DNA from: Vibrio sp. HI00D65
GTDB taxonomy: Bacteria; Pseudomonadota; Gammaproteobacteria; Enterobacterales; Vibrionaceae
Direction: 5' to 3'
DNA: 64,000 nt
Assembly: GCF_001635455.1 (NCBI RefSeq)
Contig: NZ_LWEH01000001.1
Location: 1-64,000, forward strand
Shown one piece after another: positions 7,709 through 16,944 of the stretch; position 1 is the stretch's first letter; each line of letters begins with the position of its first letter. The notes under the pieces are model-generated. The model did not search any database, was not told the DNA's origin, and saw only the letters and a list, made by a program, of their open reading frames with translations. The translations under genes were made by a program, and so were the position numbers.

Positions 7709-8434
7709 ATGGAATACCTAAATCAGACTGCCCTTATCGCAATGGCACTCATTTTTGTTGGTTCATTTGTACAAACCGCTATCGGCTTTGGCTTGGCTGT
7801 TGTCGCCGCCCCATTGCTGTTTTTGGTCTCGCCAGACTATGTCCCTGCGCCTATCTGCCTCATTGGTCTATTTATCTCAATATTTAATGCGTTAAAACAC
7901 CGCGCAAACATCTCTATTGGCGGACTCAAAGTCGCACTGCTAGGCCGAATCCCTGGCTCATTGGCAGGAGGTGCTTTGTTGGTGATGGTGTCAACGAGCG
8001 TATTGTCACTGTGGCTAGGATTACTGGTAGTGTTTGCCGTGATTGTAAGCCTACTACCATTTAGATTAGAGCCAACACCCGCGAAGATGGGGATTGCAGG
8101 ATTTTTCTCAGGGTTCTTTGGGACAAGTTCGGGTATTGGGGGACCGCCGATGGCGTTACTGCTTCAACACCAAGACGCTAACCAGCTTCGCGGCAATCTT
8201 TCTGCTTTCTTTGTATTTAGCTCAATCATTTCATTAGTCGTGCAGATCCCGATTGGCTTCTTCACGCTCCACCATTTGATCATCACAATACCCTTGCTGC
8301 CCGCAGCTTGGTTAGGTTACAAAATGGCTATGGTGACCACTCAAACGATTTCGAAAGAGAAGATACGTATCGCTTCTTTGCTGCTATGTTCTATCAGTGG
8401 CTTGACGGCTATTTGGCAAGGCTTAGCTGGCTAA
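7709..8434 (+). CDS. TauE/SafE-family sulfite or anion exporter
   Basis: A 241-residue membrane protein with about seven to eight hydrophobic segments and the two family glycine motifs: IGFGLAVVAAPLLF near residue 25 and FFGTSSGIGGPPMALLL near residue 140. Members of PF01925 export sulfite, sulfoacetate or related organosulfur anions; the substrate is not evident. The ATG at 7709 has a weak ribosome site. The gene ends 57 bases before the MmcQ/YjbR gene on the same strand, which might be co-transcribed. No sulfur metabolism genes are nearby. Confidence 0.85.
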   Translation: MEYLNQTALIAMALIFVGSFVQTAIGFGLAVVAAPLLFLVSPDYVPAPICLIGLFISIFNALKHRANISIGGLKVALLGRIPGSLAGGALLVMVSTSVLSLWLGLLVVFAVIVSLLPFRLEPTPAKMGIAGFFSGFFGTSSGIGGPPMALLLQHQDANQLRGNLSAFFVFSSIISLVVQIPIGFFTLHHLIITIPLLPAAWLGYKMAMVTTQTISKEKIRIASLLLCSISGLTAIWQGLAG

Positions 8435-8491
8435 CTTCAAGCGGTATCCTAAATAAACACCACCAGCACGGAACTATAGAAAGGGCGCTCT

Positions 8492-8854
8492 ATGACATAC
8501 GATGAATTCAATGCTTTTTGCGAGTCACAAGCTGCTACTAGCTATGTCATGCAATGGAACAATTCCCACGTTTGGAAAGTGGGTGGTAAGGTGTTTGCGA
8601 TTGGAGGCAGGGGGTCGAACGACGAGCCTGCATTTATCTTTAAGGCATCTGATCAGAATTTCGATTTTCTCAAAGAAGAGCCAGGGTATAAACCCGCCCC
8701 CTACTTTGCTTCGCGTGGAATGAAGTGGATTCAGCTGTTTGAGAGCACACCAGAAAGGGACGACGAGTTGAGATACTACCTCACGGAATCTCACCGAATC
8801 GTCTCTTTGGGACTAACCAAAAAGAAACAAGCAGAACTCGGGCTTAATCAATAG
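8492..8854 (+). CDS. MmcQ/YjbR family protein
   Basis: A 120-residue protein of the MmcQ/YjbR family (PF04237). It has an N-terminal helix MTYDEFNAFCESQ, a beta-rich centre WKVGGKVFAIGG and the conserved end YYLTESHRIVSLGLTKKKQAEL. The fold (CyaY-like) is found in small proteins proposed to bind DNA, but the role is unknown. An AAGGG ribosome site precedes the ATG. It lies downstream of the TauE gene with a 57-base gap. Confidence 0.85.
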   Translation: MTYDEFNAFCESQAATSYVMQWNNSHVWKVGGKVFAIGGRGSNDEPAFIFKASDQNFDFLKEEPGYKPAPYFASRGMKWIQLFESTPERDDELRYYLTESHRIVSLGLTKKKQAELGLNQ

Positions 8855-8970
8855 CCAGAGATTCCGCTTGTTAAGCTAATACCAAGTTGCTTTTGGGCCG
8901 CTAACTTGTTTTCAAGAACTTATTTTTTTAAAACTTAGTTGCCTTAAACAAAGAAGCTCTTCTTGAATGG

Positions 8971-9714
8971 TTAAGCCGTTCTGAGGAACTTAGGCAACAA
9001 AGGTTCTATTTTTTGCGTTGGCACCAGTGGTACTAATAAGTAGATTAAGCCCGCAAGAGCGATAGATGCAGCTAAATCTTCAGGACGATGCATACCAAGC
9101 CAAACGCGGCTATACGCTACGCCACCAGCCCAAGCTAGCATGCCACCTACAAGGTAAAAACGCTTCACCTCTAAGAACAACCCACCAAAGAATGCTAAGC
9201 AAACACCCACGAAAATCATGTGTCCAGACGGGAATGAATAGTCTGTTTCGCCAAGCCAATGACGCGTTCGCCATTCGCTGACCTTATCCTCTACAGACTC
9301 AATAGCCACGTTCTTTTCTTCTAGTGGCAGTTCATAAAACAACTCTGGCATATCAACCACTTCTTCGGTAACTAAATACTCAGTATATGGACGTGGGCTC
9401 TCCGTTGATGATTTAAGGAATGTCTTCGCAGCAAAGCTTAACACCAATAAAACACCGAGCTGCAAACAAAGGCTCACTAACTTTGCTTTTGAGAACTTTA
9501 ACGTCAGCACCAATAAAGAGAGAACCGCGAGTGTGATTAGGAACCCTTGATTACCCGCTGAATAAGTCACGAATGTCATCACAGCACCATAGAAAGGCAA
9601 CACGGCACTTCCAAGGTCGAAATGAGACCCAAAGTTCAAAAAGGGAACAAGAGAATACAAGCTTAAAACGAGCAGTAATAAGCCTTTGGATTTGTTGGAG
9701 AACAGAGAAGTCAT
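8971..9714 (-). CDS. pgpB: PAP2-family membrane phosphatase, PgpB-like
   Basis: A 247-residue integral membrane phosphatase. All three active-site motifs are present: KSSTESPRP (K-x6-RP), PSGH, and SRVWLGMHRPED (SR-x5-H-x3-D). About six hydrophobic segments surround them. Enzymes of this type dephosphorylate phosphatidylglycerophosphate, undecaprenyl pyrophosphate or lysophosphatidate on the periplasmic side. The length and the wide spacing between motif 1 and motif 2 resemble PgpB, but an LpxT- or LpxE-like role cannot be excluded. It is divergent from the riboswitch-ribB unit and ends convergent with the MmcQ gene. Confidence 0.8.
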   Translation of the reverse strand: MTSLFSNKSKGLLLLVLSLYSLVPFLNFGSHFDLGSAVLPFYGAVMTFVTYSAGNQGFLITLAVLSLLVLTLKFSKAKLVSLCLQLGVLLVLSFAAKTFLKSSTESPRPYTEYLVTEEVVDMPELFYELPLEEKNVAIESVEDKVSEWRTRHWLGETDYSFPSGHMIFVGVCLAFFGGLFLEVKRFYLVGGMLAWAGGVAYSRVWLGMHRPEDLAASIALAGLIYLLVPLVPTQKIEPLLPKFLRTA

Positions 9715-10082
9715 GGCTAAGATCTTTTGGATAAAGTGGTCGGATGCTATCGCAGCTTAGCACCGCCAATATCAATTTTTTGTAAAAACGCCCAGTAAGA
9801 CATCGTAGTGCAATAAACTTCATTTATTCGAGTCGCTTTATTATTGGTTACGTGAAACACCGCAACCCATCAGCAGCAACACCCTTATTTCACATTCCAA
9901 TAGCAAATGGCGGGAACCAAGCTAGCCCATAATAAAGCGCCCTGCCTGCGTTCTGCTGATAAAGTGAACACTTACCGATTTAAAAGCGATGAATCTAAAA
10001 AACTTTGCTGTGAGTCCTTTAAATCCAGTATTGAAAGGATTACCATCTGATCTGCTTTCATAGCAAAACAAATTATTAATTT
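9715..10082. other. Intergenic region, ribB and pgpB promoters expected
   Basis: About 370 bases without a credible gene between pgpB and the FMN riboswitch. It must contain the ribB promoter, since the riboswitch aptamer begins at about 10084. I saw no repeat or RNA structure that I can name here. Confidence 0.5.
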
Positions 10083-10230
10083 TTATTCTCAGGGCGGGGC
10101 GAAATTCCCCACCGGCGGTATGTCCTTAGCAAAATCTAAAGATAAGCCCGCGAGCGCTCGATTCGTCGAGGTCAGCAGATCTGGTGAGATGCCAGAGCCG
10201 ACGGTTATAGTCCGGATGAGAGAGAATGGA
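10083..10230 (+). promoter_or_regulatory. FMN riboswitch (RFN element)
   Basis: The conserved RFN blocks are present in order: TTCTCAGGGCGGGGCGAAATT, CCCCACCGGCGGTA, the central GCCCGCGAGCG, GTCAGCAGATCTGGTGAGA, GCCAGAGCCGACGGT and TATAGTCCGGATGAGAGAGAA. The first and last blocks close the P1 stem. The aptamer senses flavin mononucleotide and controls the downstream ribB. About 180 bases separate the aptamer from the ribB start. In enteric ribB the expression platform masks the ribosome site and also triggers Rho-dependent termination; which applies here is not visible. Confidence 0.96.
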
Positions 10231-10410
10231 AACACACTCGTTTAAGTTGGAAATGCGTACCTGTTTATTGGGTTCATGCCTCCAACTCATACGTGTGCAT
10301 TTCGTTTTGGATAAAACCATGATGAACCGACTTGTAATGAGTTGGCTTTGTTGTGCTCGTTGAGATCCCTCATACAGCCCTGATTCTGGTGATATTTTAG
10401 GAGTTTAACC

Positions 10411-11067
10411 ATGAATCAGTCTTCACTACTTGCCGAATTTGGCGAACCAATCACTCGTGTTGAAAACGCACTGCAAGCTTTGCGCGAAGGTCGTGGCGTA
10501 CTTTTACTTGACGATGAAGACCGTGAGAACGAAGGCGACATCATCTACTCAGTAGAACACCTAACTAATGCTCAAATGGCGCTTATGATCCGTGAATGCA
10601 GCGGCATTGTGTGTCTTTGTCTAACTGATGATCAAGCTAACCAACTTGACCTTCCACCTATGGTTGTTGATAACAACAGCGCAAATCAAACTGCGTTTAC
10701 CGTAACTATTGAAGCGAAAGTTGGCGTAACAACAGGTGTTTCTGCCGCTGACCGTGTAACTACGATCAAAACAGCTGCAAACCCGACAGCTAAACCTACT
10801 GACCTTGCTCGCCCTGGTCACGTATTCCCATTACGCGCTCGCAAAGGTGGCGTACTTGCTCGCCGCGGTCATACAGAAGGTACTGTGGACCTAATGCAAA
10901 TGGCAGGTCTTCAACCAGCAGGTGTATTGTGTGAAGTCACTAACCCAGATGGCACAATGGCAAAAGCGCCAGAGATCGTTGCTTTCGGTAAACTACACAA
11001 CATGCCAGTACTAACCATTGAAGATATGGTGATGTACCGCAACGAGTTTGATCTTAAGCTTGCATAA
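10411..11067 (+). CDS. ribB: 3,4-dihydroxy-2-butanone-4-phosphate synthase
   Basis: A 218-residue enzyme that converts ribulose 5-phosphate to 3,4-dihydroxy-2-butanone 4-phosphate plus formate, the four-carbon branch of riboflavin synthesis. The acidic active-site loop [10 protein letters not shown] (residues 34-43) and the later [17 protein letters not shown] motif are intact. The length matches the stand-alone E. coli RibB, and no GTP cyclohydrolase II domain is fused. A GGAG ribosome site precedes the ATG. The FMN riboswitch upstream gives feedback control, and a strong terminator follows. Confidence 0.97.
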   Translation: MNQSSLLAEFGEPITRVENALQALREGRGVLLLDDEDRENEGDIIYSVEHLTNAQMALMIRECSGIVCLCLTDDQANQLDLPPMVVDNNSANQTAFTVTIEAKVGVTTGVSAADRVTTIKTAANPTAKPTDLARPGHVFPLRARKGGVLARRGHTEGTVDLMQMAGLQPAGVLCEVTNPDGTMAKAPEIVAFGKLHNMPVLTIEDMVMYRNEFDLKLA

Positions 11068-11120
11068 AGCTGAGTGCTTAATGACTCGCTTTGTAAGTCA
11101 TTGAGTGCCGCACAAATATC

Positions 11121-11182
11121 GAAAGGCCTCATTCTTTAATGCTGTTTCTAGTGAGCACCATTAAAGAGTGAGGCCTTTTCAA
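11121..11182 (+). terminator. ribB terminator
   Basis: A long near-perfect stem pairs GAAAGGCCTCATTCTTTAATG with CATTAAAGAGTGAGGCCTTTTC, with a T-containing tail, about 55 bases after the ribB stop. The remaining bases up to 11421 hold no gene that I can see. Confidence 0.85.
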
Positions 11183-11421
11183 TTTCCTCATGGCAACAAA
11201 AGTCAGCTCTGAAATCAAAGATACATTCCACTTTCGATGGATTACCTCTCAAAAAACCCTGCAAAATATGAGAAACATTCACTCGAATGGTGAAGTTATG
11301 CACCAATTTTGATCATTCAAAAACCGCACAGAATCATAAGTAATTGAAATATATCAACTATCAGTTCTGGCACAGCATCTGCACTACCACTAAATAGGTA
11401 TTAAGATATTGGGAGTTGAAT

Positions 11422-12285
11422 ATGTTTGTAGTTATCTCAGTGGGTTTATCCATAGCAGTGCTTGCCACTCTGTTCTATTTCTCCAGAAAAAGACAGACGG
11501 CGCTATCGCACAGGTTTGAGACCTTAGTTCTACTCAGAGAGCTGCTGTTGCTGTCACGAAAACACCGTGCAGCGACGCATTACGCTCTGGCTTGTAAATT
11601 ATCTAGCAACTCAATTCGCAGAGTAAATGAGATATACGACAACATACTTGAAGTATCTGAGCTGCTTCAATCGCACGTCTCATTTGATAGCCGACCTATG
11701 TATCGCATCTACCACCTCAAGCTCATCGCCATGCACACTGATTGGCAAAACCGGAGCTTAGTTCGCAACCAATCGATTCATGGCAAAACCATTCGCCACT
11801 GCATGTTCTTGATGGATGAAGTGATGATCGTATGGTTAATCCAATCTGAGCGTGAAGACATGAGCCGTGAGTATCATATGAACTGGCAGCAAATCTTGGA
11901 CTGCATGGATGTTCTGACAAAACTTCGTTTGTGTATCCCAGAAATTACAGATACTGATAGCGAGAAGCTGGAAGAATATCTGAGGTTTAAGTTCTACGCG
12001 TCTCAGATGCATCGGAAGCTTAACCAACTATCGATAATTTGCCCAATCAGCACTGGCTCACCCGTTTTTTCACGAGCAATGCATTCGCTCGACGAGATCT
12101 ATTCAAGCAGTGAACTAACTCAGCCTGCAGATAGCATGTATGAACTAACCAGCGATATATCTCGTGCGATTTCGCAAGTCTATGATCAGATGCTATCTGA
12201 AATAGCCAAAAGCTTGTATCAGCCTTTACCAGACATCAATGGAAATACAGTAAATACCCGATTATCCGAGCATGGATATGTATAA
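11422..12285 (+). CDS. Hypothetical membrane-anchored protein
   Basis: A 287-residue protein with one N-terminal membrane segment (about residues 1-21), followed by a basic stretch (FSRKRQ) and a long alpha-helical region that should lie in the cytoplasm. The first helical part (LVLLRELLLLSRKHRAATHY) has the pattern of the helical nitrate-sensing NIT domain, but the match is too loose to assign. No enzyme motif is seen. The start at 11422 is chosen because GGGAG lies 6 bases before this ATG; a TTG two codons upstream is less likely. It is monocistronic and followed by a terminator. Confidence 0.7.
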   Translation: MFVVISVGLSIAVLATLFYFSRKRQTALSHRFETLVLLRELLLLSRKHRAATHYALACKLSSNSIRRVNEIYDNILEVSELLQSHVSFDSRPMYRIYHLKLIAMHTDWQNRSLVRNQSIHGKTIRHCMFLMDEVMIVWLIQSEREDMSREYHMNWQQILDCMDVLTKLRLCIPEITDTDSEKLEEYLRFKFYASQMHRKLNQLSIICPISTGSPVFSRAMHSLDEIYSSSELTQPADSMYELTSDISRAISQVYDQMLSEIAKSLYQPLPDINGNTVNTRLSEHGYV

Positions 12286-12332
12286 CGACTTCGTGAGAGG
12301 AGAGCGTGCTAGAACTCTAGATTATTGAGTTC

Positions 12333-12370
12333 AAATCCGATATCACCATTGATATCGGATTTTTGTATTT
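12333..12370 (+). terminator. Terminator after hypothetical gene
   Basis: A 12-bp stem AATCCGATATCA / TGATATCGGATT is followed by TTTGTATTT. Confidence 0.9.
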
Positions 12371-12416
12371 ATGGACTTTTAAATGTCCATTGCTTTGTAA
12401 CATTGCCTATAAAGTT

Positions 12417-12598
12417 TCAAACATCTCCAGACTTGATATCGCAAGACCAAGCTTCTGCTGCAAAATCAATGAACTGACGAACAACCGGAAGCTGATAGCT
12501 CCGAGATAAATACACGGCCAAAGCACGCTGCTTGGTGAAATAAAACCCTCCAATATCCGCTTCAACTGACCATCTGCAATCAATGGGTTAGCTAGGCT
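12417..12598 (-). pseudogene. LysR regulator, C-terminal remnant
   Basis: On the minus strand the reading ANPLIADGQLKRILEGF shifts frame and continues as YFTKQRALAVYLSRSYQLPV and then VRQFIDFAAEAW, to a TGA at 12417. This is the end of the effector-binding domain of a LysR regulator. The frame changes at about 12547 within a T run, and nothing upstream encodes the rest of the protein, including the DNA-binding domain. The 5' part was lost at the same junction that truncates the neighbouring oxidoreductase, so a deletion removed the divergent promoter region between them. Confidence 0.75.
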
Positions 12599-12618
12599 AC
12601 ATCGTAAAAAACACTGCG

Positions 12619-12822
12619 ACTAGGTTTTTGGAAACATTACCAACTATCGGCATCGAGCGCTTGTTGTGGGTTAGTGGTGCAGGTTCATTAGAAGTGGCAT
12701 CAAACGTATCGCTAGTGACCGTTCCAGATTTCCCTGAAGAATATAAAAATGAAGCCTCAGCGCAAGGCGAAGCCCTTGAAGTATTGGAGTCGCTTACTAG
12801 TGCTCAGACATGCATCAAGTAA
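12619..12822 (+). pseudogene. NAD(P)-binding oxidoreductase (COG2910-like) fragment
   Basis: The frame reads LETLPTIGIERLLWVSGAGS and later FPEEYKNEASAQGEALEVLE, the middle part of a YwnB/COG2910 NAD(P)H-binding protein. It stops after SAQTCIK, just where intact relatives continue toward the conserved WTVLSPAA motif. Both the Rossmann N-terminus and the C-terminal third are missing. No ribosome site precedes the first possible start. Together with the LysR remnant it marks an old regulator/target pair. Confidence 0.7.
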
Positions 12823-12843
12823 GCTCAATAAGCACTAGAGTCT

Positions 12844-12876
12844 AAAAAGCCGCTGACTTTTGGTAAGCGGCTTTCT
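12844..12876. terminator. Bidirectional terminator
   Basis: The stem AAAGCCGCT / AGCGGCTTT is flanked by A and T runs between the oxidoreductase remnant and the cupin gene. Confidence 0.8.
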
Positions 12877-12898
12877 ATTTTACTTGTCGAGATAATCA

Positions 12899-13552
12899 TC
12901 ATATCAGTGGCAAATGACCTGTTTTCACTAGGATGACCGTCTCTTCTTCCACATAAGGGAAATGCTCACTCATGTGAGGGCTGCGCATCCAAGTATGCTT
13001 GGGGTACACGCCCTGTTCATCTTTAAAGGTGCCCGACAACACAAAGATCTCTTCTCCACCAAAGTGATGGTGTGGCTGAAAGCGCTCACCGACAGGCCAC
13101 TTCACTAAAGCGACATGTTCATGCTCAAACTCATGCAGTGGCATCACCTGTAACCCGCCAATACCCGGTAACCATTCCGTTTCTAGCGTATTGATTCGAA
13201 CTTGAGTTGAGTCTCTCGCATCAAACTGATTTAGCTTAACAAAGATCGTGCAACCCTCTTTGCTCGATGGAGAATGCGCGCTGCCAGGTGGGTTGCGAAT
13301 GTAAGTGCCTGCTGGGAAATCGCCTGTTTCATCAGAGAACACACCGTCCAACACGAAGATCTCTTCTCCTTGCGGATGTGGATGTTCAGAGAATGAAGAT
13401 TGAGGATCGTATTTCACCACGCTAGTCGTGTGACCCGATTCTCTCTCTTCTCTTTCTAGGGGCTTACGCCATACCCCTTTGGCAGGGCTTGCTACCCAAT
13501 CTAGTTTATCGGTTTCGATAACCAGTCTCTTTGAAAAGTCCATGTTGAACAT
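12899..13552 (-). CDS. ChrR-like double cupin protein
   Basis: A 217-residue protein with two cupin domains. Each has a metal-binding motif: EHPHPQGEEIFVLDG (about residues 56-70) and QPHHHFGGEEIFVLSG (about residues 160-175). These give the usual His, His, Glu ligand set, with the later His supplied by SAHSP and SEHFP. Such ChrR-type cupins bind zinc or another metal and occur as anti-sigma domains or as stand-alone enzymes. No sigma factor is next to it and no zinc-finger N-terminus is present, so a stand-alone enzyme or sensor is more likely. It is monocistronic. Confidence 0.8.
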   Translation of the reverse strand: MFNMDFSKRLVIETDKLDWVASPAKGVWRKPLEREERESGHTTSVVKYDPQSSFSEHPHPQGEEIFVLDGVFSDETGDFPAGTYIRNPPGSAHSPSSKEGCTIFVKLNQFDARDSTQVRINTLETEWLPGIGGLQVMPLHEFEHEHVALVKWPVGERFQPHHHFGGEEIFVLSGTFKDEQGVYPKHTWMRSPHMSEHFPYVEEETVILVKTGHLPLI

Positions 13553-13703
13553 AATAATGACCTTACTCTAAGTATTGCTTTAATTATTATTGTCTTGCTA
13601 ATGTCTATTCTACGCGAATAACGAGCGAGGGGGAGACCTCGCTGTTAGCTGCTACTTGTTCATTGCTAACAAAGCATCCCCCCATATTGAAAGCTCAACT
13701 TGA

Positions 13704-14471
13704 TTAATTGCGGCCCGCGATCACACCACCATCAACATCCCAGATTGCACCCGTTACCCAATCAGCACTGTCAGATAATAGGAAAGAGATGCTGTTTGCG
13801 ATGTCTCTCGGTTGGCCCACTCGACCAATTGGATGGAAAGCATTGAAGCCTTCTAGCGCTTGGTCCACCTCTTCTGGCTTAATGAATGATTCGTAGATCG
13901 GCGTTTTAACGACTGCTGGAGAAACCGCATTCACGCGAATGTTGTGGTCCGCCAATTCCATTGCCATGTGCTGTGTTAAAGCGTGTAGACCAGCCTTTGC
14001 CATTGAATAAGCAGAAGATGGCGTCGCTTTAATAGCTTGTTTCGCCCACATAGAGCCGACGTTTACCACATTTCCGCCACCGTTTTTGATCATTAACTTG
14101 CTGACAGCTTGAGTGATGAAGAAAGTCGCTTTGTTGAGCTGCATGTATTGCTCGTAATCCGACTCTTGGTGCTCGACAAACGCTTTAGGGTTAAAGTAGC
14201 CAGCCGCATTAACAAGGTAACCAATACCCTCTTCAAGCGACTCTAAATGCGAAATAAGACTCGCTACACTCGCATCATCATAAAGGTTAGCTTGCCAACC
14301 AGAAGCGTGGCCTAGTGATTGAAGTTCTGACACCGCTTTATCTAACTTAGTAGGGTTATTGCCGACAACCAGTACATGGATATTTTGAGCGACTAACTGC
14401 TTCGCTGTTTCAAGGCCCATACCACTTGTGCCACCGATTACGACTGCAATACCATTTTTAGTGAAGTTCAT
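13704..14471 (-). CDS. SDR-family oxidoreductase
   Basis: A 255-residue classical short-chain dehydrogenase/reductase. The cofactor loop is GGTSGMG (residues 15-21), the NAG motif reads NAAGYF, and the catalytic Ser-Tyr-Lys are in VGSMWAK and YSMAK. The start at 14471 was chosen because TAGGAG lies before this ATG, although the open frame extends 24 codons further. It is divergent from an HxlR regulator, a common arrangement in which the regulator senses a reactive carbonyl or quinone and controls the reductase. The substrate is unknown. Confidence 0.88.
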   Translation of the reverse strand: MNFTKNGIAVVIGGTSGMGLETAKQLVAQNIHVLVVGNNPTKLDKAVSELQSLGHASGWQANLYDDASVASLISHLESLEEGIGYLVNAAGYFNPKAFVEHQESDYEQYMQLNKATFFITQAVSKLMIKNGGGNVVNVGSMWAKQAIKATPSSAYSMAKAGLHALTQHMAMELADHNIRVNAVSPAVVKTPIYESFIKPEEVDQALEGFNAFHPIGRVGQPRDIANSISFLLSDSADWVTGAIWDVDGGVIAGRN

Positions 14472-14537
14472 TTTGTTATCTCCTAAGTCATGTGAACGTG
14501 GTAATCTTAGGCTTTGAACTAACACTATGAATAGTAA

Positions 14538-14570
14538 GTACAAATCGGTTAGGTAGGTACTTATTGGTAC
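14538..14570. promoter_or_regulatory. Possible HxlR operator, repeated GTAC half-sites
   Basis: Three GTAC cores occur at 14538, 14557 and 14567, spaced 19 and 10 bases apart, just upstream of the HxlR start and in the divergent promoter region. HxlR-family proteins such as YodB bind sequences with GTA half-sites. The assignment is from repetition and position only. Confidence 0.4.
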
Positions 14571-14576
14571 ATCTTT

Positions 14577-14915
14577 ATGAAAAATCAGGAAAACTTTTTT
14601 TCAAGAAAATCCGCACCAGAGCGTTCAGCTCGGATGGTAGAGACCATCTACGGTTGTAAATGGTCGCTCACGATTTACCAACTACTGGCAAATGGCATCA
14701 ATCGTCCCGGTGAAATGGTACGCTCGGTCGAAGGGTTATCGACCAAGGTCTTGAATGAGTGTTTAAAGCGAAATGTAGAGTTTGGGATTCTAGATAAGCA
14801 AATGTTCAACGAACTGCCACCAAGAGTGGAATATCAAGTCACTCCATTTGGTGAGAAGTTCTTACTGATTCTGGATCAGCTAGAAAGCCTACAAAACGAA
14901 ATCAACGAAATGTAA
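14577..14915 (+). CDS. HxlR-family transcriptional regulator
   Basis: A 112-residue winged-helix protein of the HxlR family (PF01638). The core reads [23 protein letters not shown], then the recognition region [18 protein letters not shown] and the wing [14 protein letters not shown]. One cysteine sits in the early position (YGCKW) where several family members sense oxidants or electrophiles. It is divergent from the SDR gene at 13704, its likely target. The ribosome site is weak, and the mRNA may be nearly leaderless. Confidence 0.9.
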   Translation: MKNQENFFSRKSAPERSARMVETIYGCKWSLTIYQLLANGINRPGEMVRSVEGLSTKVLNECLKRNVEFGILDKQMFNELPPRVEYQVTPFGEKFLLILDQLESLQNEINEM

Positions 14916-14977
14916 GTTCAAGCCAGCACAACTATTGTCAAAAACGGGAGACAAAAGAAGGAAGACAGCAAACATAC

Positions 14978-15883
14978 TTAGCTGACTGGCATTTGCTCAA
15001 AGCGACTTTTCACAAAATCAATAAAGGTTCTAATCCGGCTTGGTTGATAGCGGTCTCGATGGTAGATCGCTGAAAAGTCCACTTTAGGTACCACCCAGTC
15101 ATCAAACACCTGCACTAATTGCCCATCATTCAGTTCTTGTAAACAATAGATAGTCGGTACACGAATAATTCCGTTACCCGACCTCGCGCCCTGCACTAAC
15201 ACTCGACCATTTTTGCATTGCAACCTTCCAGTCACATTTACATCGAGCGTTTTCTTGGTGTCATCGAGCGCTTGAAAACTCCATTTACGCACCGAGCCGG
15301 TTAAGCAGTCATGATGGATCAACTCTTTAGGGTGGTTAGGCTTTCCTTTACGAGCAAAATACTCAGGGCTCGCGAGCGTTCCCATCTCTATATCCAATAA
15401 CTTCCTTGCAATAAAGCCCGCATCTTCAAGGCTTCCCATACGAAAAGCGATATCGAAAGCGTCTTCAATCAAGTCGACTCGGTTACTAGTGAAATCCAGG
15501 CTTATACTAATGTCGGGATAGAGCAGCATAAACTCATTAACCAGATCAGCAATGATCACCTCCCCCAAATAACCACCTACGCAATTGACTTTGATGTCAC
15601 CGCGTACCTCTTCGACATCATCAACCGCAGCAATCAGCGCTTGGTCTATATTATCTAGAGCTTGTTCGCACCTCGTGTACAGATCTTGCCCTGCGTGGGT
15701 CAACCTCAGAGTTCGAGTTGTGCGAATAAACAATGTCACACCCATCTGCTTTTCTAGACTACTGACTTGGCGTGATACGTGTGAACGCGACACATCAAGC
15801 TCCTCCGCTGCTTTAGTGAAGTTACCTAAACGAGCAATAAGCACGAAGGAACGAATATCAGACAGGTTAATTTGATTGAGCAT
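14978..15883 (-). CDS. LysR-family transcriptional regulator
   Basis: A 301-residue LysR regulator with N-terminal helix-turn-helix (LSDIRSFVLIARLGNFTKAA, residues 7-26, then VSRSHVSRQVSSLE) and a C-terminal effector domain. The sequence resembles the large family that sits next to short-chain reductases and quinone reductases. I chose ATG 15883; a GTG three codons earlier is also possible. It is divergent from the SDR gene at 16108 across a 224-base region that should hold the shared promoter and LysR boxes. Confidence 0.9.
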   Translation of the reverse strand: MLNQINLSDIRSFVLIARLGNFTKAAEELDVSRSHVSRQVSSLEKQMGVTLFIRTTRTLRLTHAGQDLYTRCEQALDNIDQALIAAVDDVEEVRGDIKVNCVGGYLGEVIIADLVNEFMLLYPDISISLDFTSNRVDLIEDAFDIAFRMGSLEDAGFIARKLLDIEMGTLASPEYFARKGKPNHPKELIHHDCLTGSVRKWSFQALDDTKKTLDVNVTGRLQCKNGRVLVQGARSGNGIIRVPTIYCLQELNDGQLVQVFDDWVVPKVDFSAIYHRDRYQPSRIRTFIDFVKSRFEQMPVS

Positions 15884-16107
15884 AGCTGCCACTCACTTGT
15901 GAGATTAAAAGGGATGAAGCAATGAGGTGAACACCTTTATTGTTGCACCACAGTAACAGTGTTTCAAGTGAGGCGCTATATATCAACAATTCTATTTTCC
16001 TTAATATACCTCCATCGCAACGAAGCAAGGCAACAAGCACTTGATTCGAATGCACTTAAACAATACGTCGTAGCCAACCTACGCAATAAAAGTACAGAGG
16101 AAATAAA

Positions 16108-16827
16108 GTGAAAAAACTAATCGTAATTACAGGTGCAAGTTCTGGTATTGGTGAAGCAATTGCTCGTCGTCTTAGCGATGAAGGTCACCCTCTGCTACTT
16201 CTAGCTCGTCGTATTGATCGCCTTGAAGCGCTAAACCTACCAAACTCATTAACAGTAAAAGTAGACGTGACTGACCAAGCATCATTCGAAGCAGCTATCG
16301 CACAAGGTGAAGAAAAATTCGGCCCTGTTGACGCGCTAATCAACAACGCTGGCGCAATGCTTCTGGGCCAAATTGATACGCAAGACGCATCTGAGTGGAA
16401 ACGTATGTTCGATGTGAACGTGCTTGGCCTTCTTAACGGTATGCAAGCAGTTCTTGCGCCAATGAAAGAGCGTAGCAGCGGCACAATCATTAACATCAGT
16501 TCAATTGCGGGTAAGAAAACATTCCCGAACCACGCAGCTTACTGTGGTACTAAGTTCGCTGTACACGCTATCTCTGAAAACGTACGTGAAGAAGTCGCTG
16601 CAGCAAACGTTCGTGTAACAACAATTGCACCAGGTGCGGTAGAAACTGAACTTCTTTCTCACACAACATCTCAAGAGATTAAAGATGGTTACGGTGAGTG
16701 GAAAGAACAAATGGGTGGCGTACTGGCAGCTGACGACATTGCTCGCGCAGTATCATTCGCTTACCAGCAACCACAAAACGTATGTATCCGTGAAATCGCT
16801 CTAGCACCAACTAAGCAAGAGCCATAG
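16108..16827 (+). CDS. SDR-family oxidoreductase (COG4221 type)
   Basis: A 239-residue short-chain dehydrogenase/reductase. The motifs are TGASSGIG (residues 8-15), the NADP-favouring arginines LLARRIDRL, NNAG, NISSIAG with the catalytic serine, and YCGTK with the Tyr-Lys pair. The start is GTG with AGAGG 8 bases upstream. The gene is divergent from a LysR regulator that probably controls it. The substrate is unknown; related proteins reduce aldehydes, serine or 3-hydroxy acids. Codon use is strongly adapted, which suggests good expression. Confidence 0.9.
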   Translation: MKKLIVITGASSGIGEAIARRLSDEGHPLLLLARRIDRLEALNLPNSLTVKVDVTDQASFEAAIAQGEEKFGPVDALINNAGAMLLGQIDTQDASEWKRMFDVNVLGLLNGMQAVLAPMKERSSGTIINISSIAGKKTFPNHAAYCGTKFAVHAISENVREEVAAANVRVTTIAPGAVETELLSHTTSQEIKDGYGEWKEQMGGVLAADDIARAVSFAYQQPQNVCIREIALAPTKQEP

Positions 16828-16873
16828 AACTGATCTATCGCTACTAAATCAGCGATAAAATAAACCATATACT

Positions 16874-16912
16874 AAAAGCGCCACTACTTACCCAGTAGTG
16901 GCGCTTTTGTTT
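16874..16912. terminator. Bidirectional terminator
   Basis: A perfect 15-bp stem AAAAGCGCCACTACT / AGTAGTGGCGCTTTT lies between the convergent SDR and lipoprotein genes and is followed by TGTTTTG. Confidence 0.9.
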
Positions 16913-16944
16913 TGATTCAATCTAATTGCTAGCAATAAGCGAGA

